A DNA stretch of 14,457 nucleotides from JAAYJM01 sp964499465 (GCA_964499465.1 CAZCLJ010000099.1:1-14457); one strand, 5' to 3'; counted from the first letter of the stretch, positions 5,601 through 14,442 are shown. The notes: generated from the letters alone by a model not told the origin. Translations and numbers: made by a program.

Positions 5601-7376
5601 TTACTCTTTCGGAATTGTAATCTCATTTCCATCACGCATAGCGCGATAATGTGGCGACATAATTTCCACGTTGCCACGTCTGAAACTGTCCTGTATGTTT
5701 TGATGAAGTTCGGAATAAATGCCTGCCTGCTTGTTTGCTTCTTTTGTATAAGCATTTAACTGATATGCAATATAAAAATCGTCTAAACTTGTTTGCAAAA
5801 CGAAAGGCGACGGGCTTTCACTTATATCCTTTGTTTTCTTTGCTGCTTCAATTAAAAGTTGCTCAACTGTGCGCCAGGGGACATCGTATCCAATTGTTAC
5901 TGTTGTGTGAAGAATCAATCCTTCTTTATTGTTACTGTAATTTGTTGTATGAGAAGAAAGAATTGTTGAGTTCGGAATAGTAATTTCTTCATTTTTTGGA
6001 GTTCTAATGCGAATTACGAAAGGAGTTTTTTCAATCACGTCCCCAGTAACATCAGCAATTTTCACTCTGTCGCCAATTTTGAAAGGACGCATATATGTTA
6101 TAACAATTCCGGCAATCAAATTTCCTATAACTGATGACGAGCCAATAGATACAATTATTCCGAGAAAGACCGAAACTCCCTGAAAAATAGCAGAATCCGA
6201 GCCGGGCAGATATGGAAATATCATAATAAAAATGAACGCAATTAGCAATACCCTTATTATATTATAAGTGGGCTTCACCCAATCAGGATAAAATCCCTTA
6301 ATTTCAAGATTTCCACTTTCAACTTCACCTGCTAAATATTTTAAAAACTTTAAAGAATATCGACCAATTAAAACCAAGACAATTATTGTTATTAAATTCG
6401 GAATGTATGCAACTACTGCTTTATATACTTTTTCAATCGGATTAAGGAAATAATCGAATAAGGTATAAGCAATGCTTTTTGTTACCGGGAAAATGCTAAA
6501 TATCACTGGCAGAGCAATATAAAGTATTAAAGCAAAAGAGAAATATTTAAGCAATTTTAAAATAAGCAGAATAATTTTATATTCTTTTTCAATGTCAAGA
6601 AGCACATAACCTTTTATGTGTATATCTTTTAAAAACTTACTTTTATATGCAACTGAAATTTTATCAATCGTTTGATATAAGCGATTAACTAATTTCAATA
6701 AAAAGTAAATAATAACGATAACTAATAGTGCAAGTCCGGTTTGCTTCAAAATAGTTAGCCAACTTTTTTCTTCCTGATAATCATTTATGGCTTGAGATAT
6801 TAATTCAGCATATTTATTTGCCATCTCTTCCTTGTTTGAACTTGCAAAAAGAGCATCAAGATTCCAAATACTCATAATTAATAATTCATTGCAAATAATA
6901 TCAGCAGATTCTTCATTTAAAAGAACTTTTATAGTATCTTTTTCAGAATCGAAAATTTCTTCGAGCGCAGTTATCCTTTTTGTAATCGCCTCCGAGCGTT
7001 CTTTCGCAGAAAATGAAGCTATTTTCGCATAAATTAAAAAGAGCGTGTCGCCAAAAGGTGCTACTGGAAACGCTGGAGTAGTTTTTATCAGAGAATCAAT
7101 TTGTAAATTAGCAGTTGCTTTTCTAATCGAATCTTCCCGCTTAAATTCCTTTAACTCTTTTTCTAAAGCTACCCGTTTATCCTTTTCGCTCTCTTTCAGT
7201 TGGTTGATTTCTTCCTGCATTTTCAAATATTTAAGAGAATCGGCAATTCTGCTTGAATCGGAATGTCTTTTTAGCTCAAGCATTTCAGCAGTGTTGTTAT
7301 CTGAATTTGTATCTGTTTGGGCAAAAACACATTCAGAAACAATCAAAAGCAATAAAAGAATAATTATTTTTTTCAT
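5601..7376 (-). CDS. MscS-family mechanosensitive ion channel, large type
   Basis: The 591-residue protein is about twice the length of E. coli MscS. A signal peptide (1-19, cut after VFA) exports the N-terminus. Residues about 30-95 are a charged, Lys/Glu-rich probable coiled coil in the periplasm, and more soluble sequence runs to about 200. Hydrophobic segments follow near 208-230, 270-295, 318-342 and 372-392. The pore helix follows at about 398-430 (SVFLGIIVSIGSSSVIGNLI, then GIVITYMRPFKIGDRVKI), the MscS hallmark passing into the cytosolic beta domain (VTGDVIEKTPFVIRIRTP, TIPNSTI) and the alpha-beta cage ending near 580. Such channels release ions and small solutes when membrane tension rises after a drop in osmolarity. 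The gene is divergent from the K+ transporter gene across 52 bases, which suggests a shared osmotic role. The ribosome binding site is weak. Confidence 0.93.
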   Translation of the reverse strand: MKKIIILLLLLIVSECVFAQTDTNSDNNTAEMLELKRHSDSSRIADSLKYLKMQEEINQLKESEKDKRVALEKELKEFKREDSIRKATANLQIDSLIKTTPAFPVAPFGDTLFLIYAKIASFSAKERSEAITKRITALEEIFDSEKDTIKVLLNEESADIICNELLIMSIWNLDALFASSNKEEMANKYAELISQAINDYQEEKSWLTILKQTGLALLVIVIIYFLLKLVNRLYQTIDKISVAYKSKFLKDIHIKGYVLLDIEKEYKIILLILKLLKYFSFALILYIALPVIFSIFPVTKSIAYTLFDYFLNPIEKVYKAVVAYIPNLITIIVLVLIGRYSLKFLKYLAGEVESGNLEIKGFYPDWVKPTYNIIRVLLIAFIFIMIFPYLPGSDSAIFQGVSVFLGIIVSIGSSSVIGNLIAGIVITYMRPFKIGDRVKIADVTGDVIEKTPFVIRIRTPKNEEITIPNSTILSSHTTNYSNNKEGLILHTTVTIGYDVPWRTVEQLLIEAAKKTKDISESPSPFVLQTSLDDFYIAYQLNAYTKEANKQAGIYSELHQNIQDSFRRGNVEIMSPHYRAMRDGNEITIPKE

Positions 7377-7428
7377 AATTTAATTCTTATTTTTAAATAA
7401 TTTTAAGTTAATAATTTTTACAAAGAAT
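7377..7428. promoter_or_regulatory. Divergent promoter region between mscS-type and ktrB-type genes
   Basis: Only 52 very A+T-rich bases separate the two start codons, so both promoters must lie here or run into the opposite gene. I see no convincing -33/-7 boxes or operator palindrome. The call rests on gene arrangement only. Confidence 0.4.
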
Positions 7429-8772
7429 ATGAAAACAAATTTTTTGAATTCAATTTTTTTCAAAATAATTTCATTTGGATTTTATTCGAAAATTCCACAG
7501 AAGCAAATCCTATATGGTTTTTTCTTCTATGTATTATTAGGAACGTTTTTTTTATCACTTCCATTTGCTCAAAAAGAATATATTCATTTAATTGATAATT
7601 TATTTAATGCAACTTCAGCTATATCAACAACAGGATTAGCAACAATTAGTATATCAGATAATTACACTTTTTTTGGTCAGATTATAATTCTTTTGTTAAT
7701 TCAAATAGGTGGAATTGGATATATGTCTTTTAGTTCATTCGTTATACTTAAAATGACTAATGAGCTATCTTCATCAAAAACCAACGTTCTATCAACTGAA
7801 TTTTCAATTCCATCAAATTTCAATATTATTGAACTTGTAAAAAGTATAATAACATTTACTTTAGTTTTTGAACTTATTGGTTCGATAATTTTATTCTTTG
7901 TGTTTATAAATGAAGGAGTTTCAGAGCCAGTATGGAATGCAATTTTTCATAGTATATCTGCCTTTTGTACTGCTGGTTTTAGTTTGTTTAATGATAGTTT
8001 CGAACAATTAAAATTGAATTCAGTTTTAAATATAACAGTATCAGTTTTAAGTTATTTAGGCGGAATAGGTTTTATTGTTTTACTTGATTTTTGGAAAAGA
8101 ATTAAATCTAAAGAACACACTATTACTTTCACCAGCAAAATAATTTTATTTGTTACATTATTTTTTACCGTTTTTGGAACAATACAATTAGCTTTATTTG
8201 AGCCATCTATTCAACAATACAATGATTATGAAAAATTAACATTAGCATTTTTTCAAACAATGACATCATTGACTACTGTTGGTTTTAACACAATATCTAT
8301 TACCAATTTACATCCATCTTCTTTAATGCTTATAGTAATTTTAATGTATGTTGGTGCATCTCCTTCAGGAACTGGTGGTGGTTTAAAGTCAACTACTTTA
8401 TCAGCAATTTTTGCTTTTTTATTTAGTAAATTAACTTTAAAACAGGATGTTACTTTATTAGGGAAAAAGATTCCAGATTATAGAGTAAATTCTGCTTTAA
8501 GTATTTTTATTTTTTATACTTCTATACTATTTATTGGTTCTTATATATTAACCTTTACAGAAAACGCAAATTTGTTGCAGATTTTATTTGAATGCGGTTC
8601 TGCATTAGGAACAGTTGGTTTAAGTACTGGAATAACCGGCACTCTTACTAATTTCGGAAAAATTATTATTACTTTATTAATGTTTGTTGGTAGAGTAGGA
8701 GTAATTACAATTGGAAATGCTCTTCTTATTAGAACAATCAGAAAGATTCAAGAAAGTGATTTAGCTATTTAA
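7429..8772 (+). CDS. ktrB: TrkH/KtrB-family potassium uptake membrane subunit
   Basis: This inner-membrane K+ (or Na+-coupled K+) importer is built of four M-P-M repeats. The four filter segments are visible with their glycines: ISTTGLA (G69), FCTAGFS (G183), LTTVGFN (G285) and LGTVGLS (G397). The gating loop in the third repeat is GASPSGTGGGLKSTT (309-323), and the C-terminal helix has VGRVGVITIG. The 447-residue length, a first filter as early as residue 69 and the STTGLA first filter fit KtrB better than the longer TrkH, hence the symbol; TrkH-like cannot be excluded. These subunits normally need a cytosolic KtrA/TrkA nucleotide-binding partner, and none is in this window. The gene is divergent from the MscS-family gene and followed after 16 bp by the DUF3078 gene, probably on one transcript. 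Its codons are more A+T-rich than those of its downstream neighbour. Confidence 0.93.
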   Translation: MKTNFLNSIFFKIISFGFYSKIPQKQILYGFFFYVLLGTFFLSLPFAQKEYIHLIDNLFNATSAISTTGLATISISDNYTFFGQIIILLLIQIGGIGYMSFSSFVILKMTNELSSSKTNVLSTEFSIPSNFNIIELVKSIITFTLVFELIGSIILFFVFINEGVSEPVWNAIFHSISAFCTAGFSLFNDSFEQLKLNSVLNITVSVLSYLGGIGFIVLLDFWKRIKSKEHTITFTSKIILFVTLFFTVFGTIQLALFEPSIQQYNDYEKLTLAFFQTMTSLTTVGFNTISITNLHPSSLMLIVILMYVGASPSGTGGGLKSTTLSAIFAFLFSKLTLKQDVTLLGKKIPDYRVNSALSIFIFYTSILFIGSYILTFTENANLLQILFECGSALGTVGLSTGITGTLTNFGKIIITLLMFVGRVGVITIGNALLIRTIRKIQESDLAI

Positions 8773-8776
8773 TTTA

Positions 8777-8784
8777 AAAGGTGA
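8777..8784 (+). promoter_or_regulatory. RBS for the DUF3078 gene
   Basis: AAAGGTGA lies four bases before the ATG in the 16-base gap after the transporter gene, supporting this start and translation from a shared transcript. Confidence 0.6.
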
Positions 8785-8788
8785 TTAT

Positions 8789-9661
8789 ATGATAAAAAAA
8801 ATATTTCTAATTTTCGGTTTGTTTTTTTGTGTTATCAAACCATTAACTATTAATGCACAGGAAAAAGAAACACAAGCAGATTCAGTTAAAGGTCCATGGA
8901 CGCCGAAAGGAATTGTCGGACTGAACATCAGCCAGATTGCATTCGATAACTGGGTGCTTGGCGGCGATAATGCTTTAACTTATTCAATTTACGGAAATTT
9001 CGGTGCTGATTATAAAGAAAATAACTGGACATTTACTAATTCACTGAAATTGGTTTATGGACAGACAAAGCTCGGCGATGCTGATTTCAAGACAAATGAC
9101 AACGAAATTTACCTCGAAGATGTATTGAGCTATAATATTGGCTGGGCAGTTGACCCCTTCTTCAGTAATACTATTCGTTCCACTCTTGCCAAAGGATATA
9201 AAATAACAAAGGAAGGCAAGGATTCATTAATTGCTGATTTCTTTGACCCCGGCTATATTACTCAAAGCATTGGTTTTACATACGATAAATTGAAAATATT
9301 CAAATCAAGGGTTGGTGTGGCTTTTCAGGAAACTTTTGCCAATAAGCTTTTCCAGTTTACAGATGACCCAAAAACTTTAGATGAGCAGGAAAAATTCAAG
9401 TTTGAAACTGGTATTGAGTCTGTAACTGACTTAGAATGGGGATTTATGGAAAATATGATGCTCACTTCAAAATTGCGTCTGTTTTCTGCTTTCGACCGGC
9501 TCGAAACCTGGGATGTCCGCTTCGACAACGTAATTTCAGCAAAAATCAATAAATTAATTGTTGTTAATCTTAATATCTTACTTGTATATGAAAAACGCCA
9601 ATCACTCAAAACGCAGTTCAAAGAAGCATTGCAACTTGGTATTTCGTATTCTATTTTTTAA
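8789..9661 (+). CDS. DUF3078-family outer-membrane beta-barrel-like protein
   Basis: The 290-residue protein has a signal peptide (1-23, cut at INA-QE). The mature start, WTPKGIVGLNISQIAFDNWV then LGGDNALTYSIYGNFGADY, is the pattern of the DUF3078 family found mainly in Bacteroidota (W.pkG...lN.SQ..f.nW..GG.n). Alternating polar and hydrophobic strands run to the end, and the chain closes on ISYSIF with a terminal Phe, as in outer-membrane barrels. I infer an outer-membrane location; the family's function is not established. It follows the K+ transporter gene by 16 bp with its own good ribosome binding site, so the two are probably co-transcribed, though a functional link is not shown. It is not a KtrA-type regulatory subunit: it is exported and has no Rossmann fold. 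Confidence 0.85.
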   Translation: MIKKIFLIFGLFFCVIKPLTINAQEKETQADSVKGPWTPKGIVGLNISQIAFDNWVLGGDNALTYSIYGNFGADYKENNWTFTNSLKLVYGQTKLGDADFKTNDNEIYLEDVLSYNIGWAVDPFFSNTIRSTLAKGYKITKEGKDSLIADFFDPGYITQSIGFTYDKLKIFKSRVGVAFQETFANKLFQFTDDPKTLDEQEKFKFETGIESVTDLEWGFMENMMLTSKLRLFSAFDRLETWDVRFDNVISAKINKLIVVNLNILLVYEKRQSLKTQFKEALQLGISYSIF

Positions 9662-9686
9662 ATGATTTAATTCAATAAATTATTTA
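9659..9686 (+). terminator. A+T-only hairpin at the end of the ktrB-DUF3078 unit
   Basis: TAAATGATTTA (starting with the stop codon) can pair with TAAATTATTTA across the loop ATTCAA, 11 pairs including one G-U. It has no G-C pairs and is followed by AAAAGTG, not T's, so it would be a weak signal at best. Confidence 0.25.
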
Positions 9687-9704
9687 AAAAGTGTTGATAT
9701 TGAA

Positions 9705-9940
9705 AACACCTGACCTCATAACTAAAATAAAGGAGTTAGGAGATTATGCTCGTAAAGAACAATTTCGCAGTTAGCAATTAATATTTTATTTGTTATTGGT
9801 CATTGGTTATTGGTTATTAGTATTTGACTACTAATGACGAATGACCAATAACGAATGACCTATTGGAAATACTTATATTAAAAATTTTTCTTATTATAAA
9901 ATATGCGAAATACCAAACTACGAGGCATCAGGAGTCCTGA
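9705..9940 (-). mobile_element. 235-bp MITE-like repeat L, copy 2, inverted
   Basis: Read on the minus strand this is the same element as 5332-5566: TCAGGACTCCTGATGCCTCG at its start, then ATTTCGCATATTTTA, AAGTATTTCCAATAGGTCAT, the GTTATTGGTCATT hairpin zone, AAATATTAATTGCTAACTGC and CTCCTAACTCCTTTATTTT. By eye well over 80% of positions agree. The ends are less exact inverted repeats than in copy 1. It ends eight bases from the stop codon of rsmE. Confidence 0.75.
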
Positions 9941-9947
9941 AATTGCA

Positions 9948-10637
9948 CTAAGTACACAATAATCCTAAAGATACAATAGCAGCGGTTTCTGCTCTCAATC
10001 TTTTGTTTCCGAGAGAAAATAAGATTGAGTTTTCTTGACTTTTAAGTAAATCTAATTCATCGTCAGTAAAGCCACCTTCAGGACCAATAATTGCAATAGA
10101 AGATTCACTTTTTCTAATATTTTCAAGCGGTTTACCAGTTATATCAGCTATAAAAACCTTTTCAAAATTAGTGAAGTGAGAAGATAATTCACTAATTTGA
10201 ATTGGATTATGAATTATTGGCAACAATGATCTTTGAGATTGCGAAATTGCAGCTATTGCTTTTGCAGTCAATCGTTCAATTTTTACGGCATCTTTTTGAG
10301 TATTTTTAGTAATCAAAGGAAAGAAATCGGTAATTCCAAGTTCTACTGCTTTTTCAAAAGCAAATTCAAACCTGTCCCTTGAATCAAGAATACCTAAAGC
10401 AAGTGCAAATCTATTAGGAAAATTTTCTATATTTTCCAATTTTTCTATTATTTTAAAAATATAGCTTTGCTTGTCTTCGTTCATTAAAACAGTTTTAACA
10501 AGCAAACCCTGCCCGTTTGTAATGAGTAAATTATCACCCAAACGAACGCGCAGAGCTTTCAGATGATTTGTAAAAGTATGTTCAATATTAATATAACTAT
10601 TGTCATTATTGAACGAGGGATAATAAATACAATCCAT
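9948..10637 (-). CDS. rsmE: 16S rRNA (uracil-1498-N3)-methyltransferase
   Basis: RsmE methylates N3 of U1498 in 16S rRNA using S-adenosylmethionine, acting on the 30S subunit. It is a SPOUT-class enzyme with a trefoil knot. The 229 residues match the family length. An N-terminal PUA-like domain (about 1-70) includes HLKALRVRLGDNLLITNGQG, with HLKALR the usual HxxxVLR motif. The SPOUT part shows DRFEFAFEKAVELGITDFFPL (88-108), then IGPEGGFTDDELDLL (184-198) and LGNKRLRAETAAI (209-221), the SAM-binding knot motifs. All are intact. The start overlaps the stop of the upstream T9SS gene by one base (TAATG), suggesting translational coupling, since no separate ribosome binding site is obvious. Just past its stop lies the inverted 235-bp repeat. 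Confidence 0.97.
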   Translation of the reverse strand: MDCIYYPSFNNDNSYINIEHTFTNHLKALRVRLGDNLLITNGQGLLVKTVLMNEDKQSYIFKIIEKLENIENFPNRFALALGILDSRDRFEFAFEKAVELGITDFFPLITKNTQKDAVKIERLTAKAIAAISQSQRSLLPIIHNPIQISELSSHFTNFEKVFIADITGKPLENIRKSESSIAIIGPEGGFTDDELDLLKSQENSILFSLGNKRLRAETAAIVSLGLLCT

Positions 10638-13600
10638 TATTTTAAGTAAATTAATTTATAAATATTCTGTTTTTCATTTGTAAGAATTTTCAAGAAATAT
10701 ATACCTTCTAAAACACTAATTGGTTGCCAATTATATACATAGCTTGTTTGACTTAAGTCTCCGTTATAAAAAGTATGAACTGTTTCTCCAAAGACATTGA
10801 CAATACTAATATTTACATAAGATTGCTTAAATAAAGAAAAGTTGATTAAGAGATTATCTTTAAATGGATTAGGTGATATTACCAGAGAAAACAAATTATT
10901 GTTAAATTTATCTTCAAAAACGTCAGATGCACCTTCAGTTTTAAATGACCAGGTTTCACTCCAAACCCCATTTCCGACATCATTTTTTCCTCTTGCCCGC
11001 CAATAATAAGTTGTTCCTTTATCAAGAGGAGTAGAAAAATTAAATTCAGTTAAAGTTAAACTATCTGCTTCAATAACACAATTTGTAAATGAAAGGTTAC
11101 TTGCTACCTGTAATTGATAATACAATGAATTAAGAGATTCATCCCAATTAAAACCAAATGTGGTTGGGACTTCTTCCATTTCATTGCTTGGATAAGCAAG
11201 ATTAAGTGTTCTGGGTATCAATATCGTTGTAAAAGCCCAGGTTTCAGACCAAACGCTAGCGCCAGCCAAATTTAATGCACGGATGCGCCAGTAGTAAGTT
11301 GTTGAACCATCTATACTTTTAAGCAATTTTAAAGTATTTGAATAAACTTCAGAATTATCGTATATAATTTCACTGAAATCATCATACTGACTTATTTGTA
11401 TTTGATAAGAATCAGCGTAATCAACTATTTTCCAATTAAAGTAAGGGCGAATAATTACATCTGCTTCGTTATTTTTAGGAGATTCAAGCACTGGAACAGC
11501 CGGCAGCGAAATTGTTTTAAATTTAAAGGTTTCTGAAGGTTCGCCCTGCAAGTCTATATTTGTTGGAATTACTCTCCAAAAGTATTCAGTATTGATTTCT
11601 AAGTTTTCATCAAAAATAAATACAGTATCACGCAAATTCTCGAATACTCTGAATGTATTATTGAAATCTGCATCAGTAGAAATCTCAAGAGTAAAATATG
11701 TTTTATTCAAATATTTAGTTGGGCAAGTAACTTTTGACCAGATAAACTTGGGATTAAAATTAATATTAACTTCGTTATTGGCTGGTAAAATTAAAGTTGG
11801 ACTCGAGGGAGCAGGTGTGCCAGTATAAAACTCCCACACAGATGACCAGCGGCTTGAATCCGTCTGACTATATGCACGAACTCTCCAGTAGTATTGGGTT
11901 TGGTCTTTTAATTGTGCTAAATAATAAGCACTTTCTTCAATCGTTTCATTTATAATTAAAATTGAAAAATCCAGATTTTTACTAACCTGAAATCTATATC
12001 TAACAGCACCTTCAACTTTTGTCCAATCGAAAACCGGCTTATCAATTTGTATTCTGTTTGAGTAGTTTTTTGGTTGAATAAGAGCCGGAGTGGAAAGTAT
12101 TCTGATTTCAGGTGCTTGCAAATATGGAATGAAATAACGGGCATTTGTTTTAATGTCTGAATGAGTAATGCTTTTTCCGTTTGGGTAAACAACTACTATA
12201 CTGTCAATTATATCATTAAATCCTAATCCAAAATGCAATTCATTTGTATTTTGAGTTGCTCTGCTACCTGCAGCACTACTGCTTAATTCTCTAAAAAATA
12301 TTTTGTTGCCGATAAAAGCAGTAATTTTTGTTCCGTATCCATCTTGATTGACATTATCCTGAGGGGCGCCCTGCACTCTAAAAGCAGCCCAGTTGCCTTT
12401 GCGTTCCATATCATTACGTAAAACATTATTGTTGATTACCATATCCAAATCTCCGTCATTATCCAAATCAGAATACACTGCTGTCCAGGGATTTTGAATA
12501 ACAGCATTTGTTTCCCAGGTTATGTCCTGTAATTTAAAATTTGGGGGGCCTTGGTTTAAATACAGAGAGCCGATACCACCGGCATATTTTCCGTGCCAAA
12601 GGTCAAGATAGCCGTCTAAATCTAAATCAAGCCAAACAGCTCCTGCATTTCCCTCGTGAAATCGCAGTCCCATTTCATTACCCTGTTCAGTAAAATGGAA
12701 ATTCGGAGGACCGTCGTTCCTAAATATGAGTGATGGATTGGAATAAGTACCACGTTCATCAAGATGAGCAAGATTTCCAACGCATAAATCTATATAACCA
12801 TCATTGTTAAAATCTCCCCAGTGGCAGCCCATTCCGTGACCAAAATAATAAGGTAGTGCTGTCTGTAGTCCAACTACTCCTGTTTCTTTCGCAACATCAT
12901 TAAAATATCCCTGAGTATCATTTTTGTAGAGCAAATCAGGAGCCAAACGATATGTGGCAACGAAAATATCCGCAGCATTATCTTTATTGTAATCAACTGC
13001 AGTTGCCCCATATAAATCGTAATAAGGTGATGGCTCTGCTGCAGAAATTCCTGCCTCATCTGTTACATTTATAAATTTGCCATTACCGGAATTTACCCAT
13101 AATTGATTTGGGTAATAAGTTTCCTGTCCATTCTCCTCTTTTCTTCGGTTAGCAATGAAGAGGTCTAATGTGCCGTCGTTATCGCTATCGAACCAAACAG
13201 GGGTTTCTGTTGGAAAATTATTGGTAATTTCTGTTGTTGCAGTAATGTCAGTAAAAACACCATTTCCCTGATTAGCATATATTTTATCGTTATTCCAGCC
13301 GCGGACAACAAATGCGTCCAGATAGCCATTGTTATCAACATCGCCCCAGGAATAGCTGCCTCCTCCTATACCAAATTGGCTGCTTTTTTCAGTGAAAGTG
13401 CCATCTTGATTGTTTTCATAAAATTTACCATTACAGGAAATATCGTCCCAGCCGTCATTATTCCAATCTGCAATTGCCGAATTTCCTGAAATAGCAATCT
13501 GTGTTTCGGAGTTAATATTAACAAATGTTGGCGGTGGTGGAGTTTCATAACCGTTTCCATCGGGATATTGATATTCAATATAGAGCCGAACAAGGAAATC

Positions 13601-14152
13601 GCCAGCAGGGTATTCGTAAATTGTCCCCTTAATATTGTAAAAATTCGTATTCGGAGTATATGGGTCTGTCATCCAGGAGGTTTTGCCACTTGCTTTGTCG
13701 GTTGTTCTGCCGTCGTTATCATAAGTAAACCAAGGACCATCTTGCTTTAAGCGATGCTGTATTGCAACAGATTCATAACCGTTTAATCTTAGACTATAAC
13801 TTGAAATATCAAATTCTTTCCAGCCCGGAGCACCATCGTATTCATAAACAATTGGAGGAATTAAAGAATTGTATTTCCAAACGTAAAGTGTAGGAAAAAG
13901 GTTTCCTGCAGCGGGGTCGCCACAAACCCAGATTGTATCTAAACCGGGTGTTTCTCCGGAAAGATATACACTTATTTTTTTAATAAAACAGGGAGCATTT
14001 ATTTTAAAAGCTACAGATTCGTCCCATTCGTATCTTTTTGCTATGAAGCAGTTTCCTTCAGGTTCTCCATTATCCCGGCTGATTTCAATTTCTTCTGAGT
14101 AAATCTCTATTGAAATAAGAAAGAAAATTAAAAGTAGTATATATTTTTTCAT
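10637..14152 (-). CDS. T9SS-secreted FG-GAP / UnbV / Fn3-like repeat protein
   Basis: The 1171-residue secreted protein has this order: signal peptide (1 to about 19); a jelly-roll-like N-terminal region (about 22-195); the linker ETPPPP; an FG-GAP/VCBS beta-propeller (about 215-580) with seven calcium-type loops starting at Asp 229, 271, 322, 387, 447, 509 and 562 (for example DVDNNGYLD, DLDNDGDLD); an ASPIC/UnbV domain (about 587-662, with GYGTKITAF and ELHFGLGFND...VVVYPNG); four fibronectin-III-like repeats (about 690-777, 782-885, 888-980, 981-1077, each with YYWR or FWRV and a closing W.F.T); and a type IX sorting domain (about 1090-1171, with ISPNPFKDNLLINF and EGIYFLKI). It is expected to reach the cell surface or medium, possibly for adhesion or carbohydrate binding; no catalytic site is seen. 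The loop at 387 (DYNKDNAAD) lacks the usual Gly. AGGTGA four bases before the ATG supports the start. rsmE follows with a TAATG overlap. Confidence 0.92.
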   Translation of the reverse strand: MKKYILLLIFFLISIEIYSEEIEISRDNGEPEGNCFIAKRYEWDESVAFKINAPCFIKKISVYLSGETPGLDTIWVCGDPAAGNLFPTLYVWKYNSLIPPIVYEYDGAPGWKEFDISSYSLRLNGYESVAIQHRLKQDGPWFTYDNDGRTTDKASGKTSWMTDPYTPNTNFYNIKGTIYEYPAGDFLVRLYIEYQYPDGNGYETPPPPTFVNINSETQIAISGNSAIADWNNDGWDDISCNGKFYENNQDGTFTEKSSQFGIGGGSYSWGDVDNNGYLDAFVVRGWNNDKIYANQGNGVFTDITATTEITNNFPTETPVWFDSDNDGTLDLFIANRRKEENGQETYYPNQLWVNSGNGKFINVTDEAGISAAEPSPYYDLYGATAVDYNKDNAADIFVATYRLAPDLLYKNDTQGYFNDVAKETGVVGLQTALPYYFGHGMGCHWGDFNNDGYIDLCVGNLAHLDERGTYSNPSLIFRNDGPPNFHFTEQGNEMGLRFHEGNAGAVWLDLDLDGYLDLWHGKYAGGIGSLYLNQGPPNFKLQDITWETNAVIQNPWTAVYSDLDNDGDLDMVINNNVLRNDMERKGNWAAFRVQGAPQDNVNQDGYGTKITAFIGNKIFFRELSSSAAGSRATQNTNELHFGLGFNDIIDSIVVVYPNGKSITHSDIKTNARYFIPYLQAPEIRILSTPALIQPKNYSNRIQIDKPVFDWTKVEGAVRYRFQVSKNLDFSILIINETIEESAYYLAQLKDQTQYYWRVRAYSQTDSSRWSSVWEFYTGTPAPSSPTLILPANNEVNINFNPKFIWSKVTCPTKYLNKTYFTLEISTDADFNNTFRVFENLRDTVFIFDENLEINTEYFWRVIPTNIDLQGEPSETFKFKTISLPAVPVLESPKNNEADVIIRPYFNWKIVDYADSYQIQISQYDDFSEIIYDNSEVYSNTLKLLKSIDGSTTYYWRIRALNLAGASVWSETWAFTTILIPRTLNLAYPSNEMEEVPTTFGFNWDESLNSLYYQLQVASNLSFTNCVIEADSLTLTEFNFSTPLDKGTTYYWRARGKNDVGNGVWSETWSFKTEGASDVFEDKFNNNLFSLVISPNPFKDNLLINFSLFKQSYVNISIVNVFGETVHTFYNGDLSQTSYVYNWQPISVLEGIYFLKILTNEKQNIYKLIYLK

Positions 14153-14381
14153 AATTCACCTATTTATTTTTATTTTTAATACTCTTATTTTCATTACTCA
14201 ATTTAGCTAATTTTCTTAAATAAAAAAAACCGCAATAAATAAGGTATATATTAGTTCGGAGGAGTACTGGAAATTGTCATCTGGAAATTTTTACAAACAA
14301 TGAATTATACTTTTAGTTTGTATTATTCATAAATTCAATAATATTATACCAAGTTGCTTTTAATAATAAAATATGTTTATT

Positions 14382-14433
14382 TGTCATTCCGAACCCCTTA
14401 TTAAGGAAGACCTTTATTTAAATAGAGATGACA
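14382..14433 (+). repeat. R2 repeat, copy 3
   Basis: TGTCATTCCGAACCCCTTAT opens the unit and TTTAAATAGAGATGACA closes it, as in 1981-2033. The inner hairpin has changed to TAAGGAAGACCTTTA, where AAGG/CCTT still pairs, so pairing may be conserved while sequence drifts. Confidence 0.75.
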
Positions 14434-14442
14434 TAATTTTCT

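Noticed and set aside
7045..7383. 112-residue plus-strand open frame opposite the MscS-family gene
   Set aside because: It is antisense to the signal peptide and coiled-coil coding region, and its Ser/Phe/Leu-rich composition is what antisense of Lys/Glu-rich codons gives.
9325..9621. 98-residue minus-strand open frame inside the DUF3078 gene
   Set aside because: It is fully antisense to a well-supported exported protein and has no recognisable motif.
5332..9940. Composite transposon formed by the two L repeats
   Set aside because: The repeats carry no transposase and no target duplication is seen outside the pair. An inversion substrate is a simpler reading.
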